Positions 25,698-32,682 of a DNA stretch of 33,228 nucleotides are shown one piece after another. A program made the position numbers and the translations under genes. How positions within the stretch are numbered: the stretch's first letter is position 1; each line of letters starts with the position of its first letter. This DNA is from Rhodospirillaceae bacterium (lineage in GTDB: Bacteria; Pseudomonadota; Gammaproteobacteria; Steroidobacterales; Rariloculaceae), in the NCBI GenBank assembly GCA_024640695.1, contig JAHEEM010000003.1, forward strand, positions 13,058-46,285, in the 5' to 3' direction. The notes below the pieces were generated by a model that searched no databases, had not been told where the DNA came from, and was given only the letters and a program-made list of their open reading frames with translations.

Positions 25698-27845
25698 TCA
25701 CAGCTTCCCGTAATAGCCTTCCTTGAGAGCATCGAACAAGTTCGCGGCGGTATGAATCTCGCCGTCGTAATCGATCTCATCGTCCCCCTTCGCCTCGATA
25801 ACGCTGCCGTCGTCGAGCGTAAACCGATAAGTAGTGTTCTTGAGGTCCTTCTCTTTGACGAGCACACCTTGAAATGCCTCCGGGTTGAAGCGGAATGTCG
25901 TACAGCCCTTGAGTCCTTTCTCGTGAGCGTAGAGATAGATGTCCTTAAACTCCTCGTAGGGATAATCGGTCGGAACGTTAGCGGTTTTGGAAATAGACGA
26001 ATCGATCCAGATTTGCGCGGCCGCCTGTATATCCACATGTTCGCGTGGCGAGATGTCCTCGGAACTCACGAAATAATCCGGCAGGCGCTCGGATGGGGAC
26101 TCGCAGTCCGGTCGCGCCTTCGGGTTCACGAGCTCTCGATAAGCGAGCAGCTCAAACGAAAATACGTCGACTTTCTCCTTAGTTTTCTTGCCTTCCTGAA
26201 TGACGTTGCGGAAGTAGTGGTGAGCGAACGACGGCTCGATACCGTTACTCGCGTTGTTAGCCAGCGATAACGCAATGGTGCCCGTCGGCGCGATCGAGCT
26301 GTGATGCGTAAAGCGCGCGCCCTCCTCGGCCAGCTGCGACACGAGCTCTGGCGCAACGCTCGCCAAGCGCTGCATATAACGACTGTACTTCGCATGCAGT
26401 GTCCGCCCAGGAATACTGTCGCCGACACTCCAGCGATCCTCGATCATCTCTGGACGCTTGCGCAACATTTCCTCGGTCACAGTGAAGCTCTCCGTGAGGA
26501 TCGGGGCCGGCCCCTTCTCCCGAGCGAGCTCGAGACCCATTTCCCAACCTGCAATTGCGAGCTCGCGCGAAACGTCCTCGGTGAATCGAACCGACTCCGG
26601 CGAACCGTAACGCATGCCGAGCAATGTGGTCGCCGAACCCAAGCCTAAGAACCCCATACCGTGCCGCCGCTTGCGCTGGATCTCCTCGCGCTGCTTGGCG
26701 AGTGGCAGGCCGTTGATCTCCACGACATTGTCGAGCATGCGTGTGAACACGCGCACGACTTCGCGGAACTCTTCCCAATCGAAGCGCGCATCGTCACAGA
26801 AAGGATCGATGACGAATTTGGTCAGATTGATCGAGCCGAGAAGACATGCCCCATATTCCGGCAGCGGCTGCTCGCCGCAGGGGTTTGTCGCGCGAATGGT
26901 CTCGCACCACCAGTTGTTATTCAGATCGTTGACCCGATCGATCAGCACGAACCCGGGTTCGGCGAAGTCGTAGGTCGAAGACATGATCATGTCCCAGAGC
27001 CGTCGCGCCGGAAGCTCTTTGTAGACTCGACAAGCGACAAGTCCGTCTTCGTTGCGCACATACGCATTCTTGGCCGGCCAGTCTCGCCATGTGACCTGCG
27101 CCGGATCGTTCAAATCTATGCCATCCTCGTCAACCTCGCGTTGCGTCATCGGAAAAGCTTGGAACCAGTTGCGGTCTTCCCGGACCGCCTGCATGAACTC
27201 GTCCGTGATCAACAAAGAGAGATTGAAGTTTCTGAGACGACCGTCTTCGCGTTTGGCGCGAATGAACTCCATCGCATCGGGATGACTGATGTCGAAGGTA
27301 CCCATCTGGGCGCCGCGCCGTCCTCCGGCCGAAGATACCGTGAAACACATCTTGTCGTAGATATCCATGAAGGAAAGCGGACCCGACGTGTGGGCTCCCG
27401 CGCCCGAGACATAGGCACCCCGTGGGCGCAGTGTCGAGAACTCGTAGCCGATCCCGCAGCCTGCCTTGAGCGTCAAACCGGCTTCATGGACTTTCTCGAG
27501 TATGTCGTGCATCGAATCCTTGATCGCGCCGGAAACGGTGCAGTTGATCGTCGAAGTCGCGGGCTTGTGCGCCTCGGCGCCGGCATTGGACATGATGCGC
27601 CCCGCGGGTGTCGCGCCGCGCTGCAGCGCCCAGACGAACCGCTCATACCAATATTCACGCTTGATCGGATCCTCGATGTTTGCCAGCGCCTCGGCTACTC
27701 GCTCAAAAGTACCCTGAACGTCTCGATCGACAGGCTGCCCAGATTTGCTCTTGAGTCGATATTTTGTGTCCCAAATGCTCCACGATGCTTCCTGTAACGG
27801 CAGCTCCGAGACCTTAGTAGCTTTGAGTTCAAGCGCTGTTTTCAT
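25698..27845 (-). CDS. nrdJa: Adenosylcobalamin-dependent (class II) ribonucleotide reductase, NrdJa catalytic subunit
   Basis: Reduces ribonucleotides to deoxyribonucleotides with a radical from coenzyme B12, with or without oxygen. The 715 residues hold the disulfide-forming Cys in INCTVSGAI, the loop TLKAGCGIGYEF, the catalytic NPCGEQPLPEYG with thiyl Cys and Glu, and TGTIALSLANNASNG. The thiol-rich tail is absent here and present in nrdJb. I chose ATG 27845. An in-frame TTG at 27917 would add 24 residues but lacks a ribosome site. The leader carries a dyad and an NrdR-like box, and a TTGACA promoter lies upstream. No B12 riboswitch box was found in the leader. Confidence 0.95.
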   Translation of the reverse strand: MKTALELKATKVSELPLQEASWSIWDTKYRLKSKSGQPVDRDVQGTFERVAEALANIEDPIKREYWYERFVWALQRGATPAGRIMSNAGAEAHKPATSTINCTVSGAIKDSMHDILEKVHEAGLTLKAGCGIGYEFSTLRPRGAYVSGAGAHTSGPLSFMDIYDKMCFTVSSAGGRRGAQMGTFDISHPDAMEFIRAKREDGRLRNFNLSLLITDEFMQAVREDRNWFQAFPMTQREVDEDGIDLNDPAQVTWRDWPAKNAYVRNEDGLVACRVYKELPARRLWDMIMSSTYDFAEPGFVLIDRVNDLNNNWWCETIRATNPCGEQPLPEYGACLLGSINLTKFVIDPFCDDARFDWEEFREVVRVFTRMLDNVVEINGLPLAKQREEIQRKRRHGMGFLGLGSATTLLGMRYGSPESVRFTEDVSRELAIAGWEMGLELAREKGPAPILTESFTVTEEMLRKRPEMIEDRWSVGDSIPGRTLHAKYSRYMQRLASVAPELVSQLAEEGARFTHHSSIAPTGTIALSLANNASNGIEPSFAHHYFRNVIQEGKKTKEKVDVFSFELLAYRELVNPKARPDCESPSERLPDYFVSSEDISPREHVDIQAAAQIWIDSSISKTANVPTDYPYEEFKDIYLYAHEKGLKGCTTFRFNPEAFQGVLVKEKDLKNTTYRFTLDDGSVIEAKGDDEIDYDGEIHTAANLFDALKEGYYGKL

Positions 27846-27898
27846 GTTCGTATCATGCCCCCCTAGAGTTCCGGACTCGTGCGGCTCGCCCGCAAATC

Positions 27899-27916
27899 TG
27901 ACCGGAATATCGGTCA
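27899..27916. promoter_or_regulatory. Inverted repeat in the nrdJ leader
   Basis: TGACCG and CGGTCA flank a 6-base spacer, 54 bases before the nrdJa ATG. It could be an operator or a small RNA hairpin. I do not recognise the regulator. Confidence 0.5.
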
Positions 27917-28002
27917 AAAACTTAATAAGTCTCGAGCCAAGCGACCCCCCGCGGGCATGCCGATAGCCGCCCGTTGTCCTTGATTCGTAATTAAAAGTCG
28001 CG

Positions 28003-28018
28003 ACACAAGATATTGTGC
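28003..28018. promoter_or_regulatory. NrdR-box-like site
   Basis: ACACAAGATATTGTGC matches the NrdR consensus form ACACWATATNTWGTGT closely, differing in two or three positions. It lies just downstream of the predicted nrdJ transcription start, where bound NrdR would repress. NrdR is the known regulator of ribonucleotide reductase genes and senses ATP/dATP. Confidence 0.75.
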
Positions 28019-28030
28019 CGATGTCGACGT

Positions 28031-28059
28031 AGACTAGAACTCTCGATCGCCTCTGTCAA
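28031..28059 (-). promoter_or_regulatory. Candidate promoter of nrdJa-nrdJb
   Basis: On the minus strand a perfect -35 TTGACA (28059-28054) is followed after exactly 17 bases by TAGTCT (28036-28031), a poor -10. Transcription would begin near 28024, six bases before the NrdR-like box, leaving a leader of about 180 bases. Confidence 0.55.
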
Positions 28060-28078
28060 GACCTCACGGCAGGCGCGA

Positions 28079-28150
28079 GATAGATTAAAAATACATTATA
28101 AACAAATGGTTATAATATTTTTATAAAAATTTCTCGAAATATTTTTTCCT
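28079..28150. other. AT-rich tract
   Basis: About 72 bases are nearly all A/T in a GC-rich window, with several TATAAT-like words on both strands (for example 28111-28116 plus and 28100-28095 minus) and A/T runs. It may act as promoter, curved or easily melted DNA. No gene is seen in the 489 bases from 27846 to 28334. Confidence 0.85.
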
Positions 28151-28169
28151 GTTTACTGAAACTATCTGC

Positions 28170-28257
28170 TTTTCCACCGACTACTATATGTTGTGCTCGC
28201 TTATCCCCCTCCAATACCTATTTTATCCACAGGCCGTCCACAGCTGAACGTCCACAG
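28170..28257 (+). promoter_or_regulatory. DnaA-box-like cluster
   Basis: One perfect DnaA box TTATCCACA lies at 28223-28231. Weaker same-orientation relatives are TTTTCCACC (28170-28178), CCGTCCACA (28234-28242) and ACGTCCACA (28248-28256). The last two lie in a 10-base direct repeat, CGTCCACAGC, at 28235 and 28249. DnaA control of nrd genes is known in E. coli. The AT-rich tract lies alongside. Confidence 0.55.
28181..28196. promoter_or_regulatory. Second NrdR-box-like site
   Basis: CTACTATATGTTGTGC matches about 13 of 16 positions of the NrdR consensus. It is 178 bases from the first site, close to 17 helical turns, rather than the usual three turns between paired boxes. A TAAAAT on the minus strand about 25 bases upstream might be the -10 of a second nrdJ promoter. 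Confidence 0.5.
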
Positions 28258-28263
28258 CATCGA

Positions 28264-28291
28264 CTTGAAAACAAACTTGCGGGCCCCATTT
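28264..28291 (+). promoter_or_regulatory. Sigma-32 (heat shock) promoter of hsp20
   Basis: CTTGAAA (28264-28270), a 13-base spacer and CCCCATTT (28284-28291) match the RpoH consensus (CTTGAAA, CCCCAT-N-T) essentially perfectly. The predicted start lies near 28298, giving a short leader of under 40 bases before the hsp20 ATG. Confidence 0.92.
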
Positions 28292-28334
28292 CCTAGCCCA
28301 CTAGCATCATCCAACACGATGGAGACACGACGCC

Positions 28335-28781
28335 ATGAACGTAATTCACTATAGCCCGTGGGGCAAAATGGGCCGGCTGCACCGCGACGTGGATCGGCTG
28401 TTCTCGGCACGGCTGCTATCCGAGCAGGATGAAGAGTCCAGCCAGGCCGGCAGTTGGCTCCCTGCCGTGGATATCAAAGAGGAAGACAACCGCTTCCTGG
28501 TTCGCACCGATGTGCCGGGGGTCGCTGCCGAGGATCTTGAGGTGACGATGGAGGACGGGCACGTTTGTATTCAGGGTCACCGGGATACCGAGGTCGACAC
28601 CGCGCAGGATGGCTGGCGCCGTGTGGAGCGCGTCACCGGCCGGTTCTATCGGCGCTTCTCGCTGCCGGACACCGCAGATGCCGAGGCCATCAAAGCAGAG
28701 TGCAGGAACGGCGTGCTCGAGATCTCGATCCCGAAGCAAGCCAAGAGTTTGCCTCGGCGCATCCAGATCCAGACGAGCTGA
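28335..28781 (+). CDS. Small heat shock protein, Hsp20/alpha-crystallin family
   Basis: ATP-independent holdase that binds unfolding proteins. The 148 residues show the alpha-crystallin domain from about residue 45: VDIKEEDNRFLVRTDVPGV, a DLEVTMEDGHVCIQG strand pair, the FYRRFSLPD segment, NGVLEISIPK, and a C-terminal IQI (I-x-I) motif for oligomer assembly. The N-terminus (YSPWGKMGRLHRDVDRLF) is typical. A GGAG lies about 10 bases before the ATG, and a sigma-32 promoter sits just upstream, which supports heat-shock control. It is followed by a protease gene of the same stress theme. Confidence 0.96.
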   Translation: MNVIHYSPWGKMGRLHRDVDRLFSARLLSEQDEESSQAGSWLPAVDIKEEDNRFLVRTDVPGVAAEDLEVTMEDGHVCIQGHRDTEVDTAQDGWRRVERVTGRFYRRFSLPDTADAEAIKAECRNGVLEISIPKQAKSLPRRIQIQTS

Positions 28782-28785
28782 AGCA

Positions 28786-28826
28786 GCGCGAGCCGGCCGC
28801 GGCAGGATGTCGTCGCCGGCTCGCGC
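28786..28826 (+). terminator. Hairpin after hsp20, probable terminator
   Basis: A perfect 12-base-pair GC stem (28786-28797 with 28815-28826) and 17-base loop starts 5 bases after the hsp20 stop. There is no T-run, so it may be a Rho-assisted stop or a stabilising 3' end. The rest of the gap to 29044 holds a small GTACGG/CCGTAC hairpin (28955-28969) and no recognised gene. Confidence 0.5.
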
Positions 28827-29044
28827 ATCCACCAGCAGTGCGACGCAGAAGCGTTCTCGGGCATCTTATGCGGCAGGACCCGTATCGGATCGGCAAGAGG
28901 CGCCTGCTCCGGATTAGACTCACTGCACGATGGCAACGCATATACCAAATTTCTGTACGGGGGCCGTACGCTGATACTCTTTGCGGTCGCGGCAACGGGC
29001 GCGATGGCCGCCCCCCCATGTAGGGGTTTCTCAGGAGGACTGAA

Positions 29045-30448
29045 ATGATCGAACATCGAGCCCGCCCAATGACGCTTCGACTCGGCGATTCGCGCTGGCT
29101 GCTGACAGCAATTCTTATCGCGATTACCGCAGCTTATCTACCGGCGGGACAGTCGGTCGCCCAGCTCGCGCGCACCCCCGAGCTACCAACGCTTGCGCCC
29201 GTCATCGACGCTGTCGGGGCCGCGGTGGTCAACATCTCGGTGCGCGGCAGTGTCGAGGTCGATAACCCGTTGGCCAATGACCCGTTTTTCCGGCGTTTCC
29301 TGCCGCCGAACGGCGAGCGGCGGGAATTCCGCAGCGCGGGCTCCGGCGTCATCGTCGATGCCGCACAGGGCTACATTCTCACCAACCATCACGTCGTCGA
29401 GAATGCCGAGGAAATCACCATCACACTGGTCGACGACCGCAGCCTGCAGGCAGAGGTCATTGGCTCCGATGCGGGCTCGGATATCGCCGTTCTGCGTGTC
29501 GAGCCGGACAGCCTCTCCGAGATGCCGCTCGGCGACTCCGAAGCCGTCCGGGTCGGTGACTTCGTACTCGCGATAGGCAACCCGTTCGGGCTGCAGCACA
29601 CGGTCACTTCCGGCATCGTCAGCGGGCTCGGGCGCACGGGCATCAATCCCGAGGGTTACGAGGACTTCATCCAGACCGATGCCTCGATCAACCCGGGCAA
29701 CTCCGGCGGCGCGTTAGTAAATCTCAACGGCGAGCTCATCGGCATCAACTCGGCAATCCTGTCGGGCTCGGGTGGCAACATCGGCATTGGCTTTGCGATA
29801 CCCGTCAACATGGCGCGCAGCATCATGGATCAAATCGTCGACTACGGCAGCGTGCGGCGCGGCCTGCTCGGCGTCAACATCGCTCAGCTCACGCCCGAGA
29901 TCGCAGAGGACTACGAGCTCGAGACCACGTCCGGCGCGCTCGTCACGGCCCTAAGCACAGGCTCGGCCGCGGAACGCGCAGGGCTGCAGATCGGTGACAT
30001 CATCGTCAGCGTCGACGACGAGCCGGTTGCCGACCCGCTGTCGCTGCGCAATGCGATCGGCCTGAGGCGACCAGGGGACCGCGTGCAGGTTGGCTATATC
30101 CGCGACGGCCGGCGCCGCACGGTCGAGGCCGTGCTTGGCGAGGCGGAAGCGCCCGCGGTCGCCGCGGGCGAACTCGACGAGCTCGACGAGCGGTTTCAAG
30201 GCGCCGAGTTCGCAACCAGCAACGAGCAGCGGCCGGACTATAGCGGCGTACCGGGCGTCCTCGTGACAGCCGTCGAGCAAGGCAGCCCAGCGGCACAGCG
30301 GGGCTTGAGGACCGGCGACATCATTACGCACGTCAATCGGCAGCGGGTCAGGTCCCTCGCCGATGCGCGCATGATCATCGAGAACTCGCGCTCCGTCGTG
30401 CTGCAGATTCAACGCGACAACCGCAACCTGCTCCTACTCATGCCCTAA
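29045..30448 (+). CDS. degQ: Do-family periplasmic serine protease/chaperone (DegQ/DegP)
   Basis: Periplasmic quality-control endopeptidase degrading misfolded envelope proteins. The 467 residues have a signal sequence (helix near 18-32, likely cleavage after VAQ or nearby), a trypsin-like domain with His116 (TNHHVV), Asp146 (SDIAVLRV) and Ser220 (NPGNSGGA), then two PDZ domains near 258-345 and 390-465. The missing long LA loop and the length favour DegQ/MucD over DegP. AGGAGG 6 bases before the ATG gives a strong ribosome site. It follows hsp20 by 263 bases and probably has its own promoter; I could not find a convincing sigma-E site. Confidence 0.95.
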   Translation: MIEHRARPMTLRLGDSRWLLTAILIAITAAYLPAGQSVAQLARTPELPTLAPVIDAVGAAVVNISVRGSVEVDNPLANDPFFRRFLPPNGERREFRSAGSGVIVDAAQGYILTNHHVVENAEEITITLVDDRSLQAEVIGSDAGSDIAVLRVEPDSLSEMPLGDSEAVRVGDFVLAIGNPFGLQHTVTSGIVSGLGRTGINPEGYEDFIQTDASINPGNSGGALVNLNGELIGINSAILSGSGGNIGIGFAIPVNMARSIMDQIVDYGSVRRGLLGVNIAQLTPEIAEDYELETTSGALVTALSTGSAAERAGLQIGDIIVSVDDEPVADPLSLRNAIGLRRPGDRVQVGYIRDGRRRTVEAVLGEAEAPAVAAGELDELDERFQGAEFATSNEQRPDYSGVPGVLVTAVEQGSPAAQRGLRTGDIITHVNRQRVRSLADARMIIENSRSVVLQIQRDNRNLLLLMP

Positions 30449-30530
30449 GTCGCCGCACCAGCCAGGCCCCGGTCATCCTGCCGAGGCGCTAGGTATAATG
30501 TGGTTGTCAGGGATACGGGGTGGAAAAGCT

Positions 30531-31508
30531 TTGGTCAAGGCAGTTGGAACGGCGCGCACGATCTGTGTGCTTGGCGGCACGGGTTTCGTCGGGGAGCGCT
30601 GCACGAGCGCGCTCGTGCAGCGAGGCTACAGGGTCCGAATACCAACGCGGAATCGCGAACGACACCGCCGATTGCTCGTGCTTCCGGGGGTCGAGCTCGT
30701 CAATGCGGATGTGCATGACCTAGGAACGCTGCGGCGACTCATGCAGGACTGCAACGCCGTCATCAATCTGGTCGGCATCCTCCACGAGCGCCCGCGTAAT
30801 GGCAGCGGTTTCAAGAAGGCGCATGTCGAGCTCGTCGAAAAGGCGCTCGAGGCCTGCCTGGATTGTGGCGTAGAGCGCTTTATCCAAATGAGCGCGTTAA
30901 AGGCCAATGCCGAGCATGGTCCGAGCCACTATCTGCGCAGTAAGGGCGCTGCCGAGCGGGTCATCAATAACCTCGCAGGCGAGCACATCAAATTTACGAT
31001 CCTCCAGCCCTCGGCGATTTTTGGCCCGGGCGACTCGTTTACAAACTTGTTTGCCAGGCTCGTACGCTTGTTCCCGGTCATCCCACTCGTCAAGCCGGAC
31101 GCGCGGCTTGCGCCCGTGTACGTTGGCGACGTCGCCGAGGCGGTGTGCGCGGCGGTTGACGACATTACCACCGCAGGCAACGCCTATCAGCTCTGCGGCC
31201 CTGACATCTTCTCGCTGCGCGAGATCATTGCGGAAATCGCCAAAGCCCTCGGCAGGAAACGCGTCATCATCGGACTGCCGGATTCCTTGGCCCATGCCCA
31301 GGCCTGGCTCATGGATTACGTGGTGCCGGGCCGGATCCTGTCGGTTGACAGTTTCAAGTCGCTGGCTGTTGCGAGCGTCTGCACCGAGAACGGTCTTGCT
31401 GCACTCGACATCCGGGCTACGTCGATGCGAATCATGTTGCCAACCTATCTTGGACCTGAGGACCACCAGCGCGTGCTGTCGGGCTACCGCCAACACGCGA
31501 ATCGCTAA
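30531..31508 (+). CDS. NAD(P)-binding short-chain dehydrogenase-like protein, NDUFA9 family
   Basis: Extended short-chain dehydrogenase fold related to the complex I NDUFA9 accessory subunit and to atypical sugar epimerases. The 325 residues open with the NAD(P) loop GGTGFVG (15-21). HYLRSKGAAE has a Tyr-x-x-x-Lys-like pair, and FTILQPSAIFGPGDSF is a family hallmark. In bacteria its function is not established. I prefer the TTG at 30531 (GGGGTGG upstream). The ATG at 30498 overlaps TATAAT (30494-30499), a likely -10. Its stop overlaps the stop of the facing aminopeptidase gene in the four bases 31505-31508. The start choice is uncertain. Confidence 0.86.
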   Translation: MVKAVGTARTICVLGGTGFVGERCTSALVQRGYRVRIPTRNRERHRRLLVLPGVELVNADVHDLGTLRRLMQDCNAVINLVGILHERPRNGSGFKKAHVELVEKALEACLDCGVERFIQMSALKANAEHGPSHYLRSKGAAERVINNLAGEHIKFTILQPSAIFGPGDSFTNLFARLVRLFPVIPLVKPDARLAPVYVGDVAEAVCAAVDDITTAGNAYQLCGPDIFSLREIIAEIAKALGRKRVIIGLPDSLAHAQAWLMDYVVPGRILSVDSFKSLAVASVCTENGLAALDIRATSMRIMLPTYLGPEDHQRVLSGYRQHANR

Positions 31509-32638
31509 CCGCGGTCAATCTGCAAGCTCCGCCCGGCGCGCGACGCGAATGCCGCCTCGCTGAGCCAGGCCTCCAGGCGCTGCTCACGCGCATCCTGCGA
31601 CAGCGCCTCGAGCATGCTCATCTGCGCGTAAAGCCCCTCGAGCCCGTAACGATCGAGGTACCACAGCATGCCCGGGAGCCAGCGCCTGTAGGTCGTTACC
31701 GATGCGATCTGGGCATTGTTGAGCGGCTGCCCGAACCAGGCGTCGTAGTCGCTTACGCCACCCCAAGACTCCCGGTAACGCGCGTACTCCGCACGCATCT
31801 GCTGGAAAGCGGCAATCTTTGCAGCCCGCATGGTCTGCGCTGAGGACCCCGACGCATAGATCGTCGCGAGGCGTTCGCGTTGCGCGGCGATCAGCGCTGT
31901 GAAGTCCGCCTGCCGGTCTAGGCGGCGGCGGAATGCCTCGAGATCGGACGCCGATCCGCGACGCATGAGCCACAACTGCGTGCCGTATTGCTGCACGGCA
32001 GTCGCAAACGCCTCGTTGAGATCGCTCTCGCCTTTCAAATAGAACTTCTGGTGCGCGAGCTCGTGAAACAGGATACCGCTAATATAAGCCTCACCGCCCG
32101 CGAGCATCGTGTTGAGAACGGGGTCGGCGAAATAGCCCAGCGTCGAATAGGCGCTGGCTCCGGCGATGTAAGTCTCCAATCCATCCGCACGCAGCGATGC
32201 GGCGAAGTCGTCCGCGTCCTCGCGCGCGAAGTAACCGCGATAACTCACACAGCCCAGCAGCGCAAAACACCACTGCTTCGCATCCACCGCGAACTCTTCT
32301 GCCGCCACAACGTTCCAGACGACATACGGGCGGTCTAGATCGACATAGCTGCGGTAGCTCTTGTTGTCCGGCAACGCGAGCTCCTCGACGGCGAACCGCC
32401 GCATGTCGAGAACCAGCAGCAGCGTCTCTTTTACGGAGGCTGTTTGCGCCGGGTCCTCGAGGATCCTCTCGATCGGCACGCGCTTGCGAATCAGATCGAG
32501 ATGCCCGGTGGCCGCCTGCCAGTAATAAGGCAGGGTGCAGCCCGACGTGGCCGCGAAACACACGACGCAGACCATCAGACGAATGCATCCGCCGAGCCGA
32601 CAAAACTGGCGGTGAATTGTGCCGGCTCGCGTGCGCAT
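31505..32638 (-). CDS. Predicted zinc aminopeptidase, lipoprotein-like
   Basis: Resembles the putative aminopeptidase family of COG4324. The 377 residues have an N-terminal hydrophobic segment ending TSGC (Cys34), a possible lipobox although the -3 residue is Thr instead of the usual Leu. The zinc motif is HELAH at 192-196, followed 17 residues on by NEAFAT, where a Glu could be the third ligand as in gluzincins. ATG 32638 has AAGG 8 bases upstream; ATG 32662 is possible. Activity and substrate are inferred from the motif only. It is divergent from cca and shares stop bases with the facing gene. Confidence 0.85.
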   Translation of the reverse strand: MRTRAGTIHRQFCRLGGCIRLMVCVVCFAATSGCTLPYYWQAATGHLDLIRKRVPIERILEDPAQTASVKETLLLVLDMRRFAVEELALPDNKSYRSYVDLDRPYVVWNVVAAEEFAVDAKQWCFALLGCVSYRGYFAREDADDFAASLRADGLETYIAGASAYSTLGYFADPVLNTMLAGGEAYISGILFHELAHQKFYLKGESDLNEAFATAVQQYGTQLWLMRRGSASDLEAFRRRLDRQADFTALIAAQRERLATIYASGSSAQTMRAAKIAAFQQMRAEYARYRESWGGVSDYDAWFGQPLNNAQIASVTTYRRWLPGMLWYLDRYGLEGLYAQMSMLEALSQDAREQRLEAWLSEAAFASRAGRSLQIDRG

Positions 32639-32648
32639 GAGCCGCACC

Positions 32649-32676
32649 TTAGCACGGCACATCGCTACGGTATGAT
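32649..32676 (+). promoter_or_regulatory. Candidate cca promoter
   Basis: TTAGCA (32649-32654) and TATGAT (32671-32676) lie 16 bases apart; the -10 matches 5 of 6 and the -35 4 of 6 consensus bases. The expected start site falls on the cca ATG. Confidence 0.5.
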
Positions 32677-32682
32677 GCAGCC

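Noticed and set aside
26661-27797. Long plus-strand open frame of 378 codons opposite nrdJa
   Set aside because: It is antisense to a clearly real gene, has no recognisable motif and reflects codon bias of the true strand.
27846-28024. Cobalamin riboswitch in the nrdJ leader
   Set aside because: The leader is long enough to raise the idea, but no B12-box-like sequence or multi-helix core is visible.
28565-29023. Plus-strand frames crossing the end of hsp20
   Set aside because: Composition is Arg/Ala-rich, overlap with hsp20 is in another frame, and no ribosome site is seen.
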